Source of the DNA: Oscillochloris sp. ZM17-4
Lineage (GTDB): Bacteria; Chloroflexota; Chloroflexia; Chloroflexales; Chloroflexaceae
Assembly (NCBI RefSeq): GCF_019599295.1
Contig: NZ_JAIEWN010000020.1
Span: 70,767-103,879 of the forward strand
DNA: 33,113 nucleotides
Direction: 5' to 3'
The position numbers were made by a program, and so were the translations under genes. Below, piece after piece: positions 27,979 to 33,113 of this stretch. Numbering within the stretch: the stretch's first letter is position 1; every line of letters begins with the position of its first letter. The notes beneath the pieces are model-generated. The model worked only from the letters and a program-made list of their open reading frames with translations, did not search any database and was not told the origin of the DNA.

Positions 27979-28007
27979 ATTGTAATACACAAGAACACTT
28001 GTGTCAA
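27979..28007 (-). promoter_or_regulatory. Promoter of the HNH gene with operator-like inverted repeat
   Basis: On the minus strand TTGACA (28007-28002) and TACAAT (27984-27979) are 17 bases apart, both near consensus. The spacer contains the perfect inverted repeat ACACAAG-AACA-CTTGTGT (27987-28004), which overlaps the -35 box. A repressor bound there would block transcription. Confidence 0.85.
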
Positions 28008-28013
28008 TAATGG

Positions 28014-28087
28014 CAGGCGGGACAGGAATCGAACCTGCAACCTGCGGATTTGGAGGCCGCTGCTCTGCCTAATTGAGCTACCCGCCT
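28014..28087 (-). tRNA. tRNA-Trp (anticodon CCA)
   Basis: The acceptor arm AGGCGGG pairs with CCCGCCT, with discriminator G. The anticodon loop is CTCCAAA (anticodon at 28053-28051), the D-arm is AGCTCAATTAGGCAGAGC and the T-loop is TTCGATT. The CCA end is not encoded. Confidence 0.95.
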
Positions 28088-28199
28088 TCGGACCGCGAAA
28101 TAATACCATACCCCCGCCGCCTTTGCAACACTGAGGTGATGAGGCGCTGAGGCACTGAGCGTGTGTCTCAGTGCCTCAGTGATTCAGCGCCTCAGCGAT

Positions 28200-29174
28200 C
28201 TACACCGCCGTGATCAGATGGTCGGCGTGCATGCTGCGGCGGGTGCGCGTCTCGCAGCGCAGGATGAGCGAGTTGGTGGAGGCGCGGTCGTGGGCGAAGC
28301 TGACGCCCGCAAGCAGCAGGCCGGAGGTGATCCCGGTGGCCACGAAGAAGATCTGGTCGCCGGCGACCATATCCGCGCAGCTGAGGATGCGCCTGGTCTC
28401 CACGCCGGCCTCGGCCAGCGATGCGCGCTCCTCGGGGCTCTGCGGGGCCAGGCGGGCCAGCATCTCGCCGCCGAGGGCCTTCACGGCGCAGGCGGCGATC
28501 ACGCCCTCGGCGGCGCCGCCCACCCCGATCAGCAGGTCTACCGGGCCGTCGGGGGTGGCGGCCAGCACCGCCCCCGAGATATCGCCGTCGTCGGCGAGCA
28601 CCACGCGGGCGCCGGCGGCGCGGATCTCGTCGAGCAGGTCGTGGTGGCGCGGCCGGTCGAGCAGGAAGACGGTCAGGTCGCGGACGGCCTTGCCCTTGGC
28701 CCGCGCGATCAGGGCCAGGGTCCACGCGGCGGGGGCGTCGAGGCACTCGGGCACGAGGGCGGCGGCGGCGGCCCGGTTGACCACCAGCTTCTCCATGTAG
28801 GCGGCCGGGCTGGGCGACCACATCGAGCCGCGGGTGGCGACGGCGGCCACCGAGACGGCCCCGGCGCGGCCCTGGGCCAGCAGCCTCCGCCCGTCGATCG
28901 GGTCGATCACCACGTCCACGGCGATGCCGCGCCCGGTGCCCACGGGCCGCCCGGCGTGCAGCTCGGGCGGGCCATCCACCCGGCTGTCCTCGCCCAGCAC
29001 GATCCGCCCGTCCATCTCCAGCTTGTCGAGGGCGCGCAGCATCTCTGCGCTGGCCGCCCGGTCGGCCTCGTCGCGCTGGCCCAGCCCCATCCAGCGGGCC
29101 GCGCTGATCGCCGCCGCCTCCGTCGCCCGCACCATGTCCAGCCCGGTGTTCCGGTGAAGCCTCGCCTCGCTCAT
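28200..29174 (-). CDS. glpX: Class II fructose-1,6-bisphosphatase (GlpX family)
   Basis: The product has 324 residues from ATG 29174 (GAGG upstream), starting MSEARLHRNTGLDMVRATEAAAISAARWMGLG, which is typical of GlpX. The metal and phosphate sites are visible: GEDSRVDGPPEL (usually GEGE.DEAPML, so diverged), VVIDPIDGRRL (usually DP.(D/E)GT), and IGVGGAAEGVIAACAVKALGG. The enzyme removes the 1-phosphate of fructose-1,6-bisphosphate in gluconeogenesis or the Calvin-type cycle. The changes around the acidic motif make a shifted substrate, for example sedoheptulose bisphosphate, possible. A longer start at 29225 would run into the hairpin upstream and is rejected. It lies downstream of the SulP gene on the same strand. 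Confidence 0.85.
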   Translation of the reverse strand: MSEARLHRNTGLDMVRATEAAAISAARWMGLGQRDEADRAASAEMLRALDKLEMDGRIVLGEDSRVDGPPELHAGRPVGTGRGIAVDVVIDPIDGRRLLAQGRAGAVSVAAVATRGSMWSPSPAAYMEKLVVNRAAAAALVPECLDAPAAWTLALIARAKGKAVRDLTVFLLDRPRHHDLLDEIRAAGARVVLADDGDISGAVLAATPDGPVDLLIGVGGAAEGVIAACAVKALGGEMLARLAPQSPEERASLAEAGVETRRILSCADMVAGDQIFFVATGITSGLLLAGVSFAHDRASTNSLILRCETRTRRSMHADHLITAV

Positions 29175-29190
29175 AGACGCCTCACATGAT

Positions 29191-29241
29191 TTTCTATTGC
29201 TCAACAATGCCAGCGAAGCTGGCATTGTTGAGCAATAGAAA
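29191..29241 (-). repeat. 24-bp perfect hairpin between sulP and glpX
   Basis: 29191-29214 and 29218-29241 are perfectly complementary over 24 bp around a 3-base loop. No T-run follows on the minus strand. It lies in the gap between the SulP stop and the glpX start and may stabilise RNA, attenuate transcription or be a small repeat insertion. Confidence 0.85.
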
Positions 29242-29249
29242 GATATTAT

Positions 29250-31370
29250 TTACACCTCCACCGCCGTCAGCAGGGCGGCCGCCTCCCAGGCCAGCATGCC
29301 GCCCTGGACGATGCTGATATTCGTGTGGCCCTGGGCGATCAGGTGGGCGGCGGCCCGCGCGCTGCGCCGGCCGCTGCGGCAGACCAGGGTGATCGCCCGG
29401 TCGCGCGGCAGGTCGTCGGGTCCAGACAGGATGACCGGCAGCGGCGTGAGCGTCGCCTCGGGGATGTGGGAGAGCCGGTACTCGCGCGGCTCGCGCACAT
29501 CCACCACCAGGGGCGGGTCGGCGCCGCGCAGGCGCTCCCACAGCGCGCGGGCGGACAGCTCGGGCGCCGGCGGGGTCAGCCCGTGCCCGCCGAGGGCGAC
29601 CATGCCGTTCACCAGCCCGCGCTTGGGCAGGTCCTGGCACTCGCGGAAGGCCCGCACCTCACACTCGTAGATGCAGATCGCCGGGTCGAGCGTGTGGTGG
29701 AACAGCTGGCCCAGCGCCTCGTCCTCATCGAGGAAGGCGTCGTCGCCGAGCAGCTGGACGAAGCCGGTGCTGCGCATCACCTGCATCACCGGGTCGCGCA
29801 CGCGCACCAGGAACATCCCGCCGCCGCGCTCCCGGCAGATGCGCAGAATGTTCTCCATGGCCCGGATGCCGCTGATGTCGCAGTGCTGGACGCTGTGCAT
29901 CCGCAGCATCAGGAAGCGCTGCTCCGGGACGCGCGCGAGCATATCGTAGAGGCTCTCCTCGATGTGGTTGGCCGCGCCGAAGTAGAGGTCGCCCAGCAGA
30001 TCGACCACCGCGAGCTGCGGGCAGCCCGGCTTGCCCGGCTGGTAGGCCCAGTGGCGGAAGGTGTCGTCGGGGAGGACGGCCAGCACCCGCGGGGCGCTGG
30101 TCTTGAGCAGGTAGTAGCCCAGCGACATGAGCACGCCGATCAGCACGGCGAACTGGAGCGGCAGGGCCAGGGTGGCCGCCAGGGTGACGATCATGATCAC
30201 GGTGTCGCCGGGCGCGCCGCGCCAGATCCGCGCCATGGCCCGGCGGTCGATCATGCTGTAGGCGGTGATCACCAGGGTCCCGGCGAGGGCGGGCCGCGGC
30301 AGGTGGGCGATCAGCGGGGTGAGCAGGAACATCGCCGCCAGCACGAAGATGCCCGAGAAGGCGTTGCCCAGGCCGGTCTGCGCGCCGGACTGGAAGCTCA
30401 GGGCCGAGCGGTTGAAGGAGCCCGAGGTGGGGTAGCCGCTGAAGACCCCGGCGGCGATGTTGGCCAGCCCCTGGCCGACAAACTCCTGGTTGCTGTCGAG
30501 GCGCTGCCGCGAGTGGCTGGCCACCGCCCGCGCGATGGCCACCGCCTCCACGAGGCCGATGATCGCCAGGGCCAGGGCGCCGTTGGAGAGCTGCCCGATC
30601 AGGTCGATGTCGAGCAGCGGCAGGCTCGCCAGGGGCGGCAGGCTCTGCGGCAGCGCGCCGAGCACCTGCACGCCCAGCGCCTCCATGCCCAGCCCCCACG
30701 AGGCTAGCCCGCTCGCCACCACGCTCAGCAGCACCGCCGGCAGCCTGCGCTGCACGCGCGGCAGGATCAGCAGCAGGCCGATCGTTCCCAGGCCCAGGGC
30801 CAGCGATGGCGGGTGCAGCTCGCCGATCTGCGCCGCCGTGGAGCGCAGCGTGTCGAACAGGCTGGCCGTGCTCTGGAGATCGAGCCGCAGCACCGGCTCG
30901 ATCTGGTTGGACATGATCAGAATGCCGGCCCCCGCCGTGAACCCGACCGCCACCGAGTCCGAGACGAAGTTGACCAGCAGGCCCAGGCGGGCCACGCCCA
31001 TCAGCAGGCGCAGCAGCCCGGCCATCACCGCGATCAGGCCGGCGGCGGCGATGAACTCCGGGCTGCCCGGCGCGGCGATCGGCAGCAGCACCGAGAGCGT
31101 CAGGATGGAGGCGGTGTTGGTCGGCCCGCTGTGCAGGTGGCTCGACGAGCCCCACAGCGCGCCGATCACGCTGGCCAGGATGGCCGCGTACAGCCCCATC
31201 GTCGGCGGCAGCCCGGCCAGCAGCGAGAAGGCCAGCGACTGCGGCAGCAGCACGACCCCCACCGACGCGCCGGCGATCAGGTCGGCGCGCAGGGCGGCCC
31301 GCGAGTAGCCCCGCAGCAGGCGGGCGGGCTGGGTGAGCAGGGTGGACGTGCCGCGTAGATAGGTCAGCAT
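29250..31370 (-). CDS. SulP-family anion permease with STAS and C-terminal rhodanese domains
   Basis: The product has 706 residues from ATG 31370 (MLTYLRGTSTLL). The frame is open further upstream, but that part is an arginine/proline-rich shadow of the ABC fragment. The membrane part has the SulP signature (DLIAGASVGVVLLPQSLAFSLLAGLPPTMGLYAAI; GPTNTASILTL; FSGYPTSGSFNRSAL) and about 12 to 14 helices. A STAS domain follows (AVVDLLGDLYFGAANHIEESLYDML...LRMHSVQHCDISGIRAMENIL). The last 100 residues are a rhodanese domain (LVVDVREPREYRLSHIPEA, active-site loop CRSGRRS, GGMLAWEAA). It probably takes up sulfate or a similar anion; the fused sulfur-transferase domain may link transport to sulfur handling. 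A SulP-STAS-rhodanese fusion is uncommon but plausible. Confidence 0.9.
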   Translation of the reverse strand: MLTYLRGTSTLLTQPARLLRGYSRAALRADLIAGASVGVVLLPQSLAFSLLAGLPPTMGLYAAILASVIGALWGSSSHLHSGPTNTASILTLSVLLPIAAPGSPEFIAAAGLIAVMAGLLRLLMGVARLGLLVNFVSDSVAVGFTAGAGILIMSNQIEPVLRLDLQSTASLFDTLRSTAAQIGELHPPSLALGLGTIGLLLILPRVQRRLPAVLLSVVASGLASWGLGMEALGVQVLGALPQSLPPLASLPLLDIDLIGQLSNGALALAIIGLVEAVAIARAVASHSRQRLDSNQEFVGQGLANIAAGVFSGYPTSGSFNRSALSFQSGAQTGLGNAFSGIFVLAAMFLLTPLIAHLPRPALAGTLVITAYSMIDRRAMARIWRGAPGDTVIMIVTLAATLALPLQFAVLIGVLMSLGYYLLKTSAPRVLAVLPDDTFRHWAYQPGKPGCPQLAVVDLLGDLYFGAANHIEESLYDMLARVPEQRFLMLRMHSVQHCDISGIRAMENILRICRERGGGMFLVRVRDPVMQVMRSTGFVQLLGDDAFLDEDEALGQLFHHTLDPAICIYECEVRAFRECQDLPKRGLVNGMVALGGHGLTPPAPELSARALWERLRGADPPLVVDVREPREYRLSHIPEATLTPLPVILSGPDDLPRDRAITLVCRSGRRSARAAAHLIAQGHTNISIVQGGMLAWEAAALLTAVEV

Positions 31371-31417
31371 GACCCTGTCCTCGATGACATGTGATGTGGG
31401 ATTATGGTAGCACGTTT

Positions 31418-31654
31418 TTAGGCGAGGGGCGGGCCTACGGCGACGAGGATGTACATGCCGGCCGCGCCCAGCATGTCTGATGAGGGCCCGCCGGCCTGGG
31501 CGGCGTCGATGAAGCGGCGGACGATCTGCGGGCTGAGCAGCTGGAGCGCGGCGCCGCCGAAGATCAGCAGGGCCAGCAGCCCCAGCTGGGCGCGCCGGGG
31601 CGCGAGGTAGGCGGTCAGCAGCCGCCAGTAGCGGTGAGGGGCGAAGGGCATCAT
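31418..31654 (-). pseudogene. N-terminal remnant of an ABC exporter
   Basis: The frame of 78 residues (MMPFAPHRYWRLLTAYLAPRRAQLGLLALLIFGGAALQLLSPQIVRRFIDAAQAGGPSS) matches the first helix and following loop of type I ABC exporters of the MsbA/LmrA kind (YL.p.r....LL.....LQLL.PQI.R.FID). It ends after a second short hydrophobic stretch with a stop, so the remaining membrane helices and the ATPase are missing. This is a truncated remnant or at most a short expressed peptide. A GAGG-type ribosome site precedes it. Confidence 0.75.
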
Positions 31655-31831
31655 ATGAGTGTCTCCTCAAAGCGCAGGGTATCACGCGGCCCCCCGGCGC
31701 TAGATCGGCCCTCGGGCGGATTCTCCGCCCGCTGTAACCTCCGCCCGGCCCCGCGCATCATATGCGGTGAGGCAGGGCGCACGCCCCTGTCCCCTGTCCC
31801 CTGTTCTCTGTTCTCTGGAGGTCATTGCTCT

Positions 31832-32035
31832 ATGCCGCTCTACGAGTACCAGTGCCCCGACTGCGACGCGCGCTTCGAGCGCCTCGTCCGCAGCAGCGAT
31901 TCGGCGCCGAAGATCGCCTGCCCGACCTGCGGCGGCGAGCGGCCCGAGCGCCTGCTCTCGATGTTCGCCACCTCCGGCCCGCGCTCCACGGGCTCCGCGT
32001 CCTCAGCGGCGTCCGACTGCGGGCCGGTTGGCTGA
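31832..32035 (+). CDS. FmdB/CxxC-type zinc-ribbon protein
   Basis: The gene encodes 67 residues starting MPLYEYQCPDCDARFERLV with a second cysteine pair in IACPTCGGERPERLLSMFAT. This is the standard FmdB-type putative regulatory zinc ribbon (MP.YEY.C..C...FE...). Function is unclear in the family. The start follows CTGGAGG. A low-complexity run of CCCTGT/TCTCTG units (about 31786-31818) lies just upstream. The 31655-31831 gap has no other gene. Confidence 0.88.
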   Translation: MPLYEYQCPDCDARFERLVRSSDSAPKIACPTCGGERPERLLSMFATSGPRSTGSASSAASDCGPVG

Positions 32036-32089
32036 GGGCTCAGGCCGCGGCCGTGAGCCGCGCATCGTCTTTGTGTGGGCCGGGGGCGC

Positions 32090-32095
32090 TATAAT
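32090..32095 (+). promoter_or_regulatory. -10 box placing the transcript start at the glycosyltransferase ATG
   Basis: TATAAT ends 6 bases before the ATG at 32102, so transcription would begin at or next to the start codon and the mRNA would be leaderless. No ribosome site precedes the ATG and no good -35 box is seen. Confidence 0.55.
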
Positions 32096-32101
32096 ACAGC
32101 C

Positions 32102-33113
32102 ATGAACACCCCCCTCGCCAGCGAGTCGCCGCCCTGGGCCGCGTACGGCCCCGTCGAGGATGCGCCCGCGCCGATCATCGGCGACCCCGCGCTGCCCCTG
32201 GTCAGCGTGGTGACGCCCTCGTTCAACCAGGGCCGCTACCTGCGGGACACGATCGAGAGCGTGCTCGGCCAGGGCTACCCGAACCTGGAGTACCTCGTCA
32301 TCGACGGCGGCAGCGCCGACGAGAGCCTGGACGTGCTCAGGGACTACGCCGGCGAGCTGCGCCTGCGCTGGCTGAGCGAGCCGGACAGGGGCCAGAGCGA
32401 CGCGATCAACAAGGGCTGGGCCCGCTGCCGGGGCCAGGTTATGGCCTGGCTCAACAGCGACGACACCTACCTGCCGGGGGCGATCGCCGGCCAGGTGCGG
32501 GCGCTGCTGGCGCACCCCGAGGCCGGCGCGGTCTACGCCGACGCCCAGTACACCGACGCCGCCGGCCGCCCGCTCACCCGGCTCTACGGCCGCCCCTACT
32601 CGCCCCTGGCCCTGCTGCGCCTGGAGCTCCCCGCCCAGCCCACGGTCTTTCTGCGCCGCGAGATCGTGGCCCGCGTCGGCCCGATCAGCCTCGGCCGTCG
32701 CTACAGCATGGACACCGACTACTGGGCGCGGGCCGCCCGCCTTGCCCCCTTCCAGCAGGTGCGCGCCCTGGTGGCCACCTACCGCCTCCACGCCGAGTCG
32801 AAGACGGTCGGCCAGTTCGCCGGCTTCTACCGCGAGTGGCTTGCGGTGGCCGAGGCCTTCTTCGCCGAGCCCGGCCTGCCCGCCGAGCTGCGCGCCGGGC
32901 GCGGCCCGGTGCTCGCCGACATCTACGCGGCCATGGCCAACCTGGAGGCCCGGGGCGGCCGACCGGCCGACGCCCTGCGCTACCTGGCCTACGCCCTCCA
33001 GTGCGGCGGGCCGCGCCCGCGCATGCTCAAGCTGCCCCTGTCTCTGGCCGAGCGCCGCCTGCCCCTCGGGCTCGCCGCGCGCGCCAGCGCGATCTGGGGG
33101 CGCTGGCGTCGCG
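32102..33113 (+). CDS. Family 2 glycosyltransferase, C-terminus outside window
   Basis: At least 337 residues are encoded before the window ends. After a proline-rich start, the GT-A fold begins with LPLVSVVTPSFNQGRYLRDTIESVLGQGYPNLEYLVIDGGSADESLDVLR, followed by WLSEPDRGQSDAINKGWARCRGQVMAWLNSDDTYLPGAI (the DxD-type motif is SDD) and VYADAQYTD. The section RRYSMDTDYWARAARLAPFQQV supplies the acceptor-side acidic motif (MDTDYW). It transfers a sugar from a nucleotide donor, likely for surface polysaccharide. The long minus-strand frame over it is a shadow. The -10 box directly upstream suggests a leaderless transcript. Confidence 0.88.
   Translation, partial: MNTPLASESPPWAAYGPVEDAPAPIIGDPALPLVSVVTPSFNQGRYLRDTIESVLGQGYPNLEYLVIDGGSADESLDVLRDYAGELRLRWLSEPDRGQSDAINKGWARCRGQVMAWLNSDDTYLPGAIAGQVRALLAHPEAGAVYADAQYTDAAGRPLTRLYGRPYSPLALLRLELPAQPTVFLRREIVARVGPISLGRRYSMDTDYWARAARLAPFQQVRALVATYRLHAESKTVGQFAGFYREWLAVAEAFFAEPGLPAELRAGRGPVLADIYAAMANLEARGGRPADALRYLAYALQCGGPRPRMLKLPLSLAERRLPLGLAARASAIWGRWRR

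Noticed and set aside
2225-28090. tRNA-associated attachment-site duplication bounding the element
   Set aside because: I compared the left junction (about 2225-2400) with the tRNA 3' ends and found only matches of nine bases or less; no integrase gene is visible either.
28161-29189. Long plus-strand frames over glpX, sulP and the glycosyltransferase region
   Set aside because: These are antisense shadows produced by GC-rich codon bias; the opposite or overlapping frames have clear family motifs.
31371-31685. Upstream 105-residue extension of the SulP protein
   Set aside because: It is arginine/proline-rich, overlaps the ABC-exporter remnant in another frame and precedes a normal SulP start at 31370.

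Overview
The window is a GC-rich bacterial chromosome segment, most likely from a Chloroflexota (filamentous Chloroflexales-like) bacterium. That guess rests on a multi-repeat DUF5671 membrane protein at the left edge, heptamer AGATTGC-type repeats, and the style of the flanking genes (GlpX-type fructose-bisphosphatase, SulP permease, FmdB-type zinc ribbon, GT2 glycosyltransferase). It is inferred from family recognition only.

Three parts can be separated. (1) Positions 1-2224 and 27213-33113 look like host chromosome: a DUF5671 membrane protein and an NTF2-like membrane protein on the left; on the right two tRNA-Ser genes, an HNH endonuclease gene, tRNA-Trp, glpX, a SulP-STAS-rhodanese fusion, a truncated ABC exporter, a zinc-ribbon protein and a glycosyltransferase. 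(2) Positions about 2386-23218 form a phage-like accessory element on the plus strand. It has tightly packed, often overlapping small genes, a large terminase subunit, a Mom-like GNAT protein, an ATP-dependent DNA ligase, a radical-SAM protein, SAP- and SWIM-type proteins and a HARP-like protein. No portal, capsid, tail or integrase gene is visible. Three near-identical 60-bp promoter modules (2706, 13449, 20609) start its gene blocks, and terminator-like hairpins sit just before several internal genes. (3) Positions 23274-26988 are a degraded accessory tail: a short fold-back transcript encoding a 60-residue membrane peptide, a decayed SWIM paralogue, a PIN toxin with an overlapping partner, small unknown genes, a frameshifted winged-helix gene and an XRE regulator.

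A visibly AT-rich two-gene operon on the minus strand (4943-8355) is inserted in the first block. It encodes a TIR-STAND NTPase-TPR protein followed 11 bases later by a membrane-anchored TIR protein. This resembles an NLR-type anti-phage defence module in which both proteins carry a TIR domain, and it is the strongest candidate for an undescribed system here.

The second strongest candidate is the transcript at about 23308-23648. It has its own promoter and terminator, an 18-bp pairing between its extreme 5' and 3' ends that includes the stop codon of a small hydrophobic ORF, and a tRNA T-arm-like hairpin in its leader. This is the architecture of type I toxin mRNAs. All functional statements come from reading sequence and recognising motifs; no search was run.
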